In this document: positions 29,301-32,319 of the stretch, piece by piece
Numbering within the stretch: the stretch's first letter is position 1
How the letters are laid out: each line of letters begins with the position of its first letter
From: Pratylenchus scribneri
Taxonomy: Eukaryota > Nematoda > Chromadorea > Rhabditida > Pratylenchidae
Direction of reading: 5' to 3'
Assembly: GCA_030063045.1 (NCBI GenBank)
Contig: JAQSEB010000015.1
Span: 1,054,001-1,118,000 of the forward strand
DNA: 64,000 nt
Notes under the pieces: model-generated
Databases searched by the model: none
Told to the model about the DNA's origin: nothing
The model's input: only the letters and a program-made list of their open reading frames with translations
Position numbers and translations under genes: made by a program

Positions 29301-31875
29301 TAAGAAAATTGTGTCTGGAAATTAGATTATTTGTTATGTTCATTTTGAAAACAGGTTATATTTTAGTCAAAATATTAATAAGAAAATTGTGTCTGGAAAT
29401 TAGATTATTTGTTATGTTTACTTTGAAAACAGGTTATATTTTAGTCAAAATATTAATAAGAAAATTGTGTCTGGAAATTAGATTATTTGTTATGTTCATT
29501 TTGAAAACAGGTTATATTTTAGTCAAAATATTAATAAGAAAATTGTGTCTGGAAATTAGATTATTTGTTATGTTCATTTTGAAAACAGGTTATATTTTAG
29601 TCAAAATATTAATAAGAAAATTGTGTCTGGAAATTAATCAATGACAAGAATATTTCATCAAAATTCATATGTGACAATAAAATTATTTTCTTCTTTTAAT
29701 GTTCAAAATAGGTGTCATTCCATGATTCATTTTTAATATATAATAATTTCATTATGGTCAAAACTTTGGGCTTTCAATAATAATTTGAAATTTTCTTGAT
29801 CGATCCGGGGCTGGCAAAAAAGGAGCCAAAACCTTTGATCTTTCAAACCGATTTGGGGGAAGGGAAGGGGGCTCAAAGAGTAACGGAAGCCTTTGGGCTT
29901 TTCAAAATTGAAATTTTTATCAGAAAGGTTGAAAAAAGTAACCAAAACCTTTGGGCTTTTCAAAATTGAAATTTTTATCAGTAAGGTTGAAAAAAGTAAC
30001 CAAAACCTTTGGGCTTTTCAAAATTGAAATTTTTATCAGTAGTGTTGAAAAAAGTAACCAAAACCTTTGGGCTTTTCAAAATTGAAATTTTTATCAGTAA
30101 GGTTGAAAAAAGTAACCAAAACCTGTGGACTTTCATAAATGATCAATTTGATCAAAAAGAGTGGAAAAATGTCTTAATACTACTCCTGTTCTGATTTTAA
30201 TAATTCCGCCTGTTCTGATTTTAATAATTCCGCCTGTTCTGATTTTAATAATTCCGCCTGTTCTGATTTTAATAATTCCGCCTGTTCTGATTTTAATAAT
30301 TCCGCCTGTTCTGATTTTAATAATTCCGCCTGTTCTGATTTTAATAATTCCGCCTGTTCTGATTTTAATAATTCCGCCTGTTCTGATTTTAATAATTCCG
30401 CCTGTTCTGATTTTAATAATTCCGCCTGTTCTGATTTTTAATAATTCCACTTGTTCTGATTTTAATAATTCCGCCTGTTCTGATTTTTAATAATTCCACT
30501 TGTTCTGATTTTAATAATTCCGCATGTTCTGATTTTAATAATTCCGCCTGTTCTGATTTTTAATAATTCCACTTGTTCTGATTTTAATAATTCCGCCTGT
30601 TCTGATTTTAATTACGCCTGTTCTGATTTTAATAATTCCGCCTGTTCTGATTTTTAATAATTCCACTTGTTCTGATTTTAATAATTCCGCCTGTTCTGAT
30701 TTTTAATAATTCCACTTGTTCTGATTTTAATAATTCCACTTGTTCTGATTTTAATAATTCCGCATGTTCTGATTTTAATAATTCCGCCTGTTCTGATTTT
30801 AATAATTCCGCCTGTTCTGATTTTAATTCCGCCTGTTGATTTTATTAATTTCACCTATTCTGATTTTTATTCTATCTATTCTGTTTTTATTCCTGATTTT
30901 TAAATCCGCCTATTTTGAATTTAATTTTAGGAAATCATAGTTCGTGAATTGGGCCATCAAATCTATAATTTGACTACTGCATACTATTCGGTTGAAAAGG
31001 GGGAAATGTCGATGATCGGCCCAAATGGATTGATCCAAATAAATCTTTATTTACAATTTTACAAGATTATGCCCAAGTACGTAAATTTTAGGATTTTTTT
31101 TATAAAATTTATTTTTGAAGGGAAGTGGACATGTTGAAATATGTATTAGTGCATCCAGTTGAAGCATTCCGACGAATTCCAATGCTTTCCAATGAGGAAT
31201 TCGCATTGCTAATTGCTATTTATTTTTCAAATCCAGGTTACATTTTGGGAATTTTTTAGTATTCGAAAAATAAGTAATATTTTGAGGTACTTTCCCATTA
31301 TCGGGGTGGGGTCCGGGTCTATATCGGGGGGTCCGGTGGGATCTATAATATATATATATATAAGATGATTAGGATGATGATCTTCTTTATCATCTTCTTC
31401 ATCATCATCATCTTCATCTTCTTCATCATCATCATCTTCATCATCTTCATCATCATCTTCATCATCATCTTCATCTTCTTCATCATCTATCTTCTCCTTC
31501 TTCTTAACCATCCTCCCCCCGATAATGACCCGGACCCCCCGATAATGGGAAAGTACCTATTTTGTTAATTAACTCCTATTAAATTTATTTTCCAATAATT
31601 CAGCAATTTCTGGCATATCTTCACATGCTAGAGAATTGCTTTACAAGGAGCAATGCCATTATTCCCAATTGCTCCTCAAATATTGCCAACAGCAAATGGG
31701 AAATGCTGTCAAAGGGGCACAACGATATGCGGAATGTTTGCAACTAATTGAGTGTGCTTTCCACGCAGTTCGCTATTTTGAAATGATTTTGACCAATGTT
31801 GAAATATTCCAAACAGGAAAAAATTATTTTGAAAATATTCCATCCGAATATGTTATAAAATCTTTGATCAAATGA
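7017..31875 (+). CDS. Nuclear hormone receptor, DBD plus two LBD-like regions, split by a 21-kb intron
   Basis: A ligand-regulated, zinc-finger transcription factor of the nematode supplementary type. Predicted exons: 7017-7141, 7188-7248, about 7944-8202, 8251-8370, 8520-8707, 8757-8875, 8932-9071, 9196-9270, 9315-9476, 9522-9701, 30931-31076, 31121-31236, 31604-31875. The first zinc finger is clear (CLICSKAAHGQHFGVVSCRPC, Cys pairs spaced 2-13-2, then AAFFK). The second finger shows RCVIEKSAYRC and later RCKACRLRKC followed by the usual GM, but one finger-2 Cys is missing and the exon 2/3 phase does not fit, so a small exon in 7249-7943 is probably missed. Residues from 8251-9270 form a full LBD-like helix series. 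A second LBD-like series starts at 9315 after only a 44-nt intron and continues (MPYFSELTLKDK) across the giant intron to an AF-2-like end (EYVIKSLIK). It could be two genes, but there is almost no room for a promoter. Confidence 0.75.
7249..7943 (+). other. Nuclear-receptor intron 2 with poly-G tract
   Basis: An intronic stretch with no clear exon, although one short exon is expected from the phase mismatch of its flanking exons. It contains an unbroken run of 19 G at 7537-7555 and a somewhat GC-richer segment at about 7340-7400. Confidence 0.4.
9800..10692. repeat. 24-bp satellite array, left part
   Basis: About 36 head-to-tail copies of a 24-bp unit, TTCTGATTTTAATAATTCCGCCTG, with small variants (TTCCACTTG units with one extra T, a few truncated units). 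It begins shortly after the nuclear-receptor exon that ends at 9701 and is cut at 10692 by the Polinton. The same array resumes at 30185 in the same orientation. Open frames across it are by-products of the 24-bp (divisible by three) period. Confidence 0.95.
10687..10692. repeat. Polinton target-site duplication, left copy (CCTGTT)
   Basis: CCTGTT immediately precedes the AGTAGTATTAAG terminus, and the identical hexamer follows the right terminus at 30185-30190. Removing one copy and the element rebuilds an uninterrupted 24-bp satellite unit. Polintons are known to make 6-bp duplications. Confidence 0.93.
10693..10945. repeat. Polinton left terminal inverted repeat
   Basis: The first 118 or so bases are essentially identical to the reverse complement of the right end. 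It then contains two copies (from 10753 and 10811) of a 58-bp direct repeat beginning AGGTTTTGGTTACTTTTTTC, a run of 14 C at 10875-10888, and a GGATCGATCAAGAAA block that also has a counterpart in the right end. Confidence 0.9.
10969..10976 (+). promoter_or_regulatory. TATA-like box before first Polinton gene
   Basis: TATATAAG ends 30 nt before the ATG at 11006, immediately inside the left terminal repeat. Similar TATA-like boxes precede the ORFs at 11990, 13244, 18319 and 19799. Confidence 0.5.
11006..11350 (+). CDS. Polinton hypothetical protein, 114 aa
   Basis: First rightward ORF of the Polinton, a few tens of bases inside the terminal repeat and preceded by TATATAAG. The product is soluble-looking, rich in aromatic residues and has several Cys (CSSRG, YRCAHPRG, LICLC, CPSGEEC) that do not form an obvious zinc-finger spacing. 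I do not recognise it. A position next to the terminus and outside the conserved virion block suggests an accessory, early-type gene, but that is inference only. It converges with the minus-strand gene ending at 11392. Confidence 0.55.
   Translation: MNALDYFSDFHKCSSRGELNRIVHEYGSNFQFPPYRCAHPRGKIFYHIKEIKILDIVPSNSEHLICLCTPNKIDDSFYNESLFQDGTIYDEFFYLHLENIIVCPSGEECFYKFD
11392..11889 (-). CDS. Polinton RING-like zinc-binding protein, 165 aa
   Basis: Leftward ORF with two visible parts. The first residues (LPNELVEEMAKFISY) resemble the start of an F-box helix. The C-terminal 60 residues have paired ligands in RING-like order: CIFC, a lone Cys in QNCPNS, HLFH then KEC, and CHIC near the end. RING proteins are usually E3 ubiquitin ligases, and an F-box would bind SKP1, so a role in redirecting host ubiquitination is possible but not shown. 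It is transcribed away from the Cys-rich gene at 11990, with about 100 bp between the two starts, so the two probably share a divergent promoter region. Confidence 0.6.
   Translation of the reverse strand: MVLKLPNELVEEMAKFISYKPSERGYYWSIKEYKTTAAGPILSSFALSFFICKKWREIKKKRQEMLNRIVKQINLEKRNDLSFLMIRYLELKIGWYWDKPRENENILCIFCLKWEKYEKENFQNCPNSIHLFHKECSREYMEHFFEDNPDNWTECHICKPFGFDI
11933..11940 (+). promoter_or_regulatory. TATA-like box before Cys-rich gene cluster
   Basis: TATAAATA lies about 50 nt upstream of the ATG at 11990, in the divergent space between the RING-like gene and the first Cys-rich gene. Confidence 0.4.
11990..12181 (+). CDS. Small Cys-rich protein, tandem copy 1 (63 aa)
   Basis: Cys-rich mini-protein with motifs CCNFC, CHYLNC, YC and CPKCG, probably one or two small zinc-binding knuckles. 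From the motif CCNF onward it is almost identical to the next ORF (12197), differing at a few residues, so the pair is a recent tandem duplication (about 207-bp step). Its N-terminus (MCEFKCC) differs from the MEKCNHSIKCC of copies 2 and 3. Function unknown; zinc binding is inferred from spacing. Confidence 0.6.
   Translation: MCEFKCCNFCLCHYLNCNYCNKKGLMHFNYYKNEVLCPKCGWPMRSEGKRNKGYIKENYIHES
12197..12400 (+). CDS. Small Cys-rich protein, tandem copy 2 (67 aa)
   Basis: Starts MEKCNHSIKCCNFCPCHY like copy 3, then follows copy 1 to the end (NKGYIKENYIHES). It therefore links the two other copies: its first part matches copy 3 and its second part matches copy 1. Only 15 bases separate it from the preceding stop and 15 from the following start, and the spacer itself is duplicated. 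CxxC pairs suggest zinc binding; no function is known to me. Confidence 0.6.
   Translation: MEKCNHSIKCCNFCPCHYLNCKYCNKKGLMHFNYYKNEVLCPKCGGPMRSEGKRNKGYIKENYIHES
12416..12598 (+). CDS. Small Cys-rich protein, tandem copy 3 (60 aa)
   Basis: Shares MEKCNHSIKCCNFCPCHY with copy 2, then diverges (CSKCKKML ... CPKCSDN), keeping the CxxC pairs and overall length. It is likely the oldest copy, since its remainder is not shared with the other two. Its last codons overlap the start of the packaging ATPase at 12591 by 8 bases. Function unknown, probably zinc binding. Confidence 0.6.
   Translation: MEKCNHSIKCCNFCPCHYHYCSKCKKMLQHFTILSPFENLEDYIKCPKCSDNILIKNKNV
12591..13205 (+). CDS. Polinton genome-packaging ATPase
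   Basis: 204-residue FtsK/HerA-superfamily (A32-like) ATPase, expected to pump element DNA into capsids. Walker A is GATGSGKT at residues 12-19; Walker B is LLLILDD at 78-84; a VIFVTQ sensor-like strand is at 109-114. Length and motif order fit the Polinton/virophage packaging ATPases. The start at 12591 overlaps the previous ORF by 8 bases, and the P-loop sits as close to the N-terminus as is usual in this family. Uninterrupted. Confidence 0.88.
   Translation: MFNSPFTLILCGATGSGKTKWLLKFLNHTEELIKPPPVKILYCYGEMNESIIALKNKGIETHNGLPDIELIKSQEKPLLLILDDLMLNMKNDFIDLLFTRGSHNWNTSVIFVTQSLYGRDIKTARANSHYLVLMRNPSAQLHVRTLGSQLFPRRLNYFMDSYNDATKEPFTYLLINMHPNAPESLRLSTNIFPNEIITIYLPVE
13209..13218 (+). promoter_or_regulatory. 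TATA-like box in the ATPase/structural gene gap
   Basis: TATATAAATA lies in the 38-base gap between the ATPase stop and the ATG at 13244, ending 25 nt before that ATG. It is the only gap of more than two bases between 12591 and 18272, so it probably starts the transcript for the following abutting genes. Confidence 0.5.
13244..13594 (+). CDS. Conserved small Polinton protein with hydrophobic C-terminus (116 aa)
   Basis: N-terminal helical half, then a basic stretch (KPQKRKLARYADFYR ... EKGARIRIQQ), then GSGIALGAILVPVLAELAAH, a Gly-rich hydrophobic segment. I recognise this layout (basic helix, then G-rich hydrophobic tail) from small proteins repeatedly found beside the ATPase and integrase of animal Polintons. 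A virion-associated or membrane-active role is plausible but inferred. Its stop is followed after one base by the ATG of the next gene. Confidence 0.6.
   Translation: MYEFSPYIKENVEFLQKLASTKSDKKKNTLLLNASAEQILAIVEICANILKFNFALTKPQKRKLARYADFYRSIARSKTEKGARIRIQQGSGIALGAILVPVLAELAAHLVQKIVN
13596..14480 (+). CDS. Conserved Polinton protein, virion-associated type (294 aa)
   Basis: Three-part protein: an N-terminal region (MIPEVEYLALLSMM, then charged helices), a Pro/Ser/Thr-rich low-complexity middle (about residues 85-185), and a C-terminal globular part with LMNYVG and YVDALKYMSG ending in basic residues. This combination recurs between ATPase and integrase in animal Polintons. I know no assigned biochemical function. 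It starts one base after the previous stop and its last 16 bases overlap the integrase start. Confidence 0.55.
   Translation: MKHAKKMIMIPEVEYLALLSMMRGDDPLRKEKALIDAKIHQNFSNKNISEDIKAKKYEWLLKQKRKLRELIEGKPQKVIIENLPPPPNIPPYMGLNQEQQNKIEIQEETPRRRGKTRRNLNEIINTSQSVSHESESISDDSEIYSSEYDTPKQTAKSQTNTPSPTATASAYTKPLSPITPRIFTKLMNYVGKNKENLGINSDGSILTNFNKSVRGSNYVDALKYMSGQLNTPPKGYTFLKGKLSKDPEFIRIFGQIGRGKKNKKLVVVKLNPIKTPGLKRNKIIPFKPKLWARL
14465..15547 (+). CDS. Polinton integrase (retroviral-type, with chromodomain)
   Basis: 360 residues. DDE integrase core with catalytic candidates D82 (in WQCDLCIFD), D144 (YSDAGVEF) and E179 (AGVVERANR), spaced 61 and 34. It joins element ends to target DNA and produces the 6-bp duplication seen at both ends. 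The C-terminal 45 residues are a chromodomain (YRIAEVIKTR ... LFVRWVGYSEKHNSW), which in related integrases can direct insertion to modified chromatin. C. elegans F54H12.3 is a known relative type. The frame is intact and the active site complete, so the protein may still be functional. It overlaps the upstream gene and is followed one base after its stop by the next ATG. Confidence 0.9.
   Translation: MGKTLKENILKDIYYNLNSPASYAGINKILVEAKKKNKNISIKDVKDFLSKERTYTLFKPRRIRFKRLRTIPTGLNTDWQCDLCIFDSIKKENDNNAYLLVCIDVLSRKIYVAPARTKKSEDMIKSFDIIFDKSKILPNKLYSDAGVEFQAKKMLNYFKEKDIIKHVMYTPNLHAGVVERANRTIKGRLYKYFSEKNTTRWIEIIDKIVNGINNSINRTIGMKPNSVNYENAHELLERVYKSNRDENANPKFKIGDIVRISKEKTKFDKGYLPNFTDELFKIVKVSLTDPPSYRIADLEDNKIESVFYEQELVFTTKDTTYRIAEVIKTRKRKGIKELFVRWVGYSEKHNSWIKESDLVN
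15549..17867 (+). CDS. Polinton minor capsid-type protein (F54H12.2-like), with long charged insert
   Basis: 772 residues. The N-terminal about 100 residues (FYTVLPSNTAIEGNKTSNYT, then WSVALSSIIYP) and the C-terminal about 150 (QLAYILGFRMN, VGDELVPLLRVV, FHWGNIIITLHW) are the two conserved halves of the 'transposon-derived F54H12.2' family that accompanies integrase in animal Polintons, generally taken as a virion component. Between them is a roughly 500-residue low-complexity, Glu/Lys/Ala/Gln-rich region with likely coiled coil (about 155-290). A motif of the form RIxExPEIIAAVxEFxxRK occurs three times, near residues 118, 385 and 446. The frame is intact and the gene abuts both neighbours. 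The penton-like role is inference from family and context. Confidence 0.75.
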   Translation: MDNFYTVLPSNTAIEGNKTSNYTIRLPEPLNLDSNWSVALSSIIYPISFTSLGTQEDQFITINNEVGDDEKIPIPAMNFLSISNLEKGINDAIMAYEKDSKPRFTRSILENEGELKTPERIQETPEIIAAVQEFQRRKAGEGNVTQENTNQSNDLAQAAINLEEQKKLLAAQRAIEKAYNQCVALASQVETWAQLARAKRQKSERLRRKFPDVGQELYNDLLSIANTIQDKAVLIAEEAKISANAKNKVIEFKESKNIREARKVADIAKKAEQNARKLGNEAGRLFAGTPERNFQDGVEQITNKIEFLINSVTGQSDNDQSESTVIEQPMPVPQYPPDHPKIQNQGKIEGQAETYKNNESDGQIQNTNNEDKGQIQTTNELKTLARIEESPEIIAAVEEFKKRKEEESKRKEGNNVSTQPKTPVTSQQPATVISQDASSTAIGIFQKIEEPKEIIDKVNKFKERKEQEKSSIHLPVAPLFPPKSKVDVPIPQLPVIESSDEEYEWLKPKTTVIKEEKKIEKSSQNNWVISQSAEEIELFPQKKITENVNKKPEPIRIKGFFIPDETENEEDLSSLPELPKPQALVSSTSHLDESGRELNIPEQVHRSLMNRLKKIGKMAKIPSDSTQKVQFRYDSVYQKFTVLMQKNIKSIQISKQLAYILGFRMNVNIVGGDTAEYMPDLSGGVKQLYIYAPKLIENTMVGDELVPLLRVVNVQGKPGEIVESIYSAEFHHRLQSKRITEISIEVRTSSGELVNFHWGNIIITLHWKRSFF
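17868..18272 (+). CDS. Small basic Polinton virion-type protein (134 aa)
   Basis: The ATG directly follows the stop of the previous gene (TAAATG). The N-terminal part has a YQRGFG motif followed by hydrophobic residues (AILPGIARFLMPIAK) and AGQEGIAAGTKILGD; the C-terminus is strongly basic (GKGKSKNRRTIKSL). This pattern recurs in Polintons and adintoviruses and has been compared with adenovirus core or pVI/pX proteins. DNA-binding or membrane-active virion function is inferred. Confidence 0.6.
   Translation: MTHVYIDPDKLDWSGFLSSQEGTGKYFVGTKYQRGFGVFTNAILPGIARFLMPIAKNIASTAGQEGIAAGTKILGDISQGKDIKESLAEHSKQSLQNIATKLQQCGKGKSKNRRTIKSLPVNKKRKYIDQLSFP
18279..18287 (+). promoter_or_regulatory. TATA-like box before the major capsid gene
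   Basis: TATAAATAG lies just after the stop at 18272 and ends 31 nt before the ATG at 18319, the same arrangement as at 13209 and 19761. Confidence 0.5.
18319..19765 (+). CDS. Polinton major capsid protein, frame broken near 18578
   Basis: Double-jelly-roll major capsid (hexon-like) family of Polintons, the main shell protein. Recognisable blocks: an N-terminal block ending about residue 84 (PPTNVAINKTS, FADNQFPDLSRTWLYL); then in the next frame VIQNFGQSFIRQMTINISN, AKYPIRRIEMRSLYVGKG, RRLIIGFVSNDAY and the C-terminal block. The first frame stops at 18588 (TGA), while a frame one base further on opens after a TAG about 18574-18577 and runs without interruption to 19765. The junction falls in a Pro/Ala/Val-rich linker. 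Coding-like linker sequence continues back to about 18578 in the second frame, so a one-base indel is the simplest reading. A short intron (GT at 18578, AG at 18620, 43 nt) or a programmed +1 shift are alternatives. Confidence 0.8.
19761..19769 (+). promoter_or_regulatory. TATA-like box overlapping the capsid stop codon
   Basis: TATAAAAAG overlaps the TAA that ends the major capsid gene and ends 29 nt before the protease ATG at 19799. Confidence 0.45.
19799..20242 (+). CDS. Polinton adenain-type cysteine protease
   Basis: 147 residues, C48/C5-type maturation protease expected to cleave capsid precursors. Candidate catalytic residues: H52 in GEHWVAFF, D68 in YFDSY, Q96 shortly before the nucleophile, and C103 in SDSCGHFC. 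Order and spacing follow the adenovirus protease. The frame is intact and slightly shorter than adenovirus protease, as usual for Polintons. It is the last rightward gene before the GC-rich patch and the nested transposon. Confidence 0.85.
   Translation: MNSFQIDSILKRNCHTKKYFKGVYSSNNIPLLAKYPHCFIANTDKKGTRGEHWVAFFVNNEKNIEYFDSYAEKPNEDITKYLSNYLEVKMNNHIIQSPFSDSCGHFCIYFIFNKSIGLGFKEIIKNLLNSKNTIDLMLKFFVSLLIK
20278..20510. repeat. GC-rich repeat patch (GGC run plus three G-rich units)
   Basis: A (GGC)n tract of about ten units, followed by three imperfect copies of a roughly 65-70-bp G-rich unit containing AGGCCAGGCCAGCC and GGAGCCCAAG, ending with an uninterrupted run of 18 G (20476-20493). The patch is overwhelmingly G+C in a window that is otherwise strongly AT-rich. 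About 20 bases of similar composition lie on the far side of the Harbinger element (23706-23730), so the Harbinger landed inside or at the edge of the patch. Confidence 0.85.
20511..20800. repeat. Harbinger left terminus and subterminal TTTGCCA repeats
   Basis: The terminal 19 bp mirror the right end. Inside, ATTTGCCA or its complement occurs repeatedly, often as CATTTGCCAGAAATGGCAAATG palindrome-like pairs broken into short blocks by TTCAAATAAA. Such subterminal arrays are usual binding sites for the transposase/Myb complex. Confidence 0.75.
21027..22269 (+). CDS. Harbinger DDE transposase (five exons)
   Basis: Nuclease that cuts and reinserts the element. Predicted exons 21027-21235, 21275-21351, 21397-21663, 21706-21803, 21847-22269 give 357 residues with consistent phase, using introns of only 39-45 nt. 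Acidic motifs of the family are present: CGALDGT (first Asp), a GGLHDARV block, LADSAYP (Asp) and VENAFGLLKARF (Glu). The frame has no internal stops when spliced, so the gene may be intact. The Myb-like partner lies in convergent orientation downstream. Confidence 0.85.
22320..23390 (-). CDS. Harbinger Myb/SANT-like DNA-binding protein (spliced)
   Basis: Partner protein that in PIF/Harbinger elements binds subterminal DNA and carries the transposase to it. The first exon (from 23390) encodes a SANT/MADF-like helical domain (FNEFFCQKIFENKDILFG, AAKYSDMKRRTLEKRDNM). Further exons near 22990-23070, 22750-22930 and 22510-22690 encode an acidic, Ala/Ser-rich region, and the last exon (about 22320-22495) a helical tail (LADQQRLESAARTELLHLQI) ending ERNVK. 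Introns are about 40-50 nt. Exact junctions are approximate. Confidence 0.7.
23455..23705. repeat. Harbinger right terminus and subterminal TGGCAAAT repeats
   Basis: Mirror of the left end: repeated TGGCAAATGG and CCATTTGCC blocks separated by TTTATTTGAA, ending CATTTATTTGAAGAGGCCC at 23705, followed by the CAG duplication. Confidence 0.75.
23706..27451 (-). pseudogene. Polinton protein-primed DNA polymerase B, spliced, 3' end missing
   Basis: Leftward gene starting at 27451. Exons in order include 27451-26954, about 26920-26241, 26200-25938, 25900-25801 and further short exons to about 23970, with introns of roughly 33-50 nt. The N-terminal part has a 30-residue tandem duplication (ATKRHLSPSADE...), an ENCLYYAII block resembling the OTU-like region of adintovirus polymerases, and a Cys/His zinc-binding cluster (CYMCSN, CGECKR, CELC). 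Exonuclease motifs follow (IAYDF near 25810; AHYGG then KFDHHF near 25440-25490), then GGEKRIGKYKLDG, WHG-type LKCYKP, FGGRT and polymerase motif A (FDIISLYP, near 24220). After about 50 more residues the frame fails. An unassigned open segment reaches the Harbinger end, and the motif B and DTDS-type motif C regions are absent from the element. It cannot encode a working polymerase. Confidence 0.8.
27453..27560 (-). promoter_or_regulatory. Polymerase promoter region, duplicated upstream
   Basis: Just upstream of the polymerase start the minus strand has a TATATAATG-like box (about 27550) followed by CCTCCTCATTTATAAACTCC and the start region. The same arrangement (TATATAAAG, CCTCCTCATTTATAAACTCC, and even a GGCTAC start-like end) recurs at about 28870-28985, about 1.4 kb further upstream. 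One is a duplicated copy of the other. Confidence 0.5.
27605..27850. repeat. Four-copy tandem repeat of about 60 bp
   Basis: Four imperfect units containing TTCTTTTCAAAAA, a T-run, GTTCCAATTCGCCAAAT and AAAACATATCACTG. Units differ by small indels. Non-coding in appearance; it lies between the polymerase promoter and its duplicated copy. Confidence 0.8.
28325..28855. repeat. About 20-bp tandem repeat (TTTATCCGGCTTAATCCC type)
   Basis: Roughly 27 units of 16-21 bp built on TTTATCCGGCTTAATCCCTC, with variation in the middle and the loss or gain of a C or T. No frame or function seen. Confidence 0.9.
28870..28990. repeat. Copy of the polymerase 5' region
   Basis: About 115 bp matching 27453-27560 closely (GAATATTTTAATAATTAAAT, AATTTTGGGAGTTTATAAATGAGGAGG). 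It includes the sequence surrounding the polymerase start codon but no following gene. Confidence 0.7.
29006..29644. repeat. 78-bp tandem repeat, eight copies
   Basis: Eight nearly identical 78-bp units. Variants with TTTACTTTG and TTCATTTTG alternate, giving a 156-bp higher-order pattern over most of the array. Because 78 is divisible by three, one frame stays open for 212 codons with a 26-residue repeat. The peptide is hydrophobic and monotonous, so I treat it as satellite rather than gene. Confidence 0.88.
29755..30184. repeat. Polinton right terminal inverted repeat
   Basis: Reverse complement of the left end, ending ...TTAATACTACT at 30184. It holds four copies of the 58-bp direct repeat (from about 29891, 29949, 30007, 30065) where the left end has two, and the counterpart of the GATCGATC block, so it is about 430 bp against about 250 bp on the left. 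Confidence 0.9.
30185..30190. repeat. Polinton target-site duplication, right copy (CCTGTT)
   Basis: Identical to 10687-10692 and directly continued by CTGATTTTAATAATT, i.e. the interrupted satellite unit. Confidence 0.93.
30185..30845. repeat. 24-bp satellite array, right part
   Basis: About 27 units of the same TTCTGATTTTAATAATTCCGCCTG satellite as at 9800-10692 and in the same orientation, decaying after 30830 into degenerate units before the nuclear-receptor exon at 30931. Confidence 0.95.
31285..31558. mobile_element. Foldback element with (ATC/TTC) microsatellite core
   Basis: The ends are inverted copies (AGGTACTTTCCCATTATCGG at 31285 and its complement ending 31558), extended by GGGTCCGGGTC on each side. 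The centre is an ATC/TTC trinucleotide-rich tract (about 31365-31510). It lies inside the last nuclear-receptor intron (31237-31603). Confidence 0.75.
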
Positions 31876-32319
31876 TTTTGATAAAAATTTGCTTGTATTA
31901 TTACCTTTCCTTTTTATTAATTAATGCCTTACTCAATCAACAAAAATAAATTATTTGGAAAAAAATATTCATTTAATAAGAGTTTTTTATTCCTTTTCCA
32001 TTAATTTGGTCTGCTGCAAGCCAAAAACAATCCAACAAAATATTTTTACATGAAAATTTTCTTTTTTAAAAATAATAAATTATTTTCAAAATGCTTAACC
32101 CTAAGGCCTTGTGTATACTTAAAATCTTGCCGGCAAGTTTTGCCCTATCTTTGCATACTTTTATTTCAAAACTTGCCACTTGCCGGCAAATTTTCTTGCT
32201 GGCAAGAAACTTGCCAAGCTGACAGTATATACTAAATAGCAATATATCCTTTTCAATAGTCAAATTTTTCCTATATAATATCGCTGAAAAGTTGTCAAAA
32301 AATAACAAATTGCATTCAT
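31876..32319. other. Intergenic region between the nuclear-receptor and srt genes
   Basis: These two genes converge here. At about 32100-32230 there is a cluster of TTGCCGGCAA and CTTGCC words in both orientations with partial dyad symmetry, perhaps a decayed small transposon. Nothing else seen. Confidence 0.45.

Larger units (their letters stand above)
10693..30184. mobile_element. Complete Polinton/Maverick (adintovirus-like) element
   Basis: A 19,492-bp element with 5'-AG and CT-3' ends, inverted terminal repeats and a 6-bp target duplication. Its rightward genes encode, in order, small unknown and Cys-rich proteins, a packaging ATPase, two conserved structural-type proteins, an integrase with chromodomain, a minor-capsid-type protein, a small basic protein, a major capsid protein and a cysteine protease. 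The leftward genes are a RING-like protein and DNA polymerase B. This gene set defines Polintons, self-synthesising DNA elements related to adenoviruses and virophages. The element is damaged: the polymerase is truncated, the major capsid frame is broken, and a Harbinger transposon is inserted at 20511-23705. The ends are almost unmutated, so the insertion looks recent. Right of the polymerase lie about 2.2 kb of tandem repeats with no clear gene. Confidence 0.93.

Noticed and set aside
29006..29644. 212-codon ORF of eight 26-residue repeats
   Set aside because: It is a product of a 78-bp tandem repeat with period divisible by three. No conserved start context or family, and silent and replacement differences look unselected.
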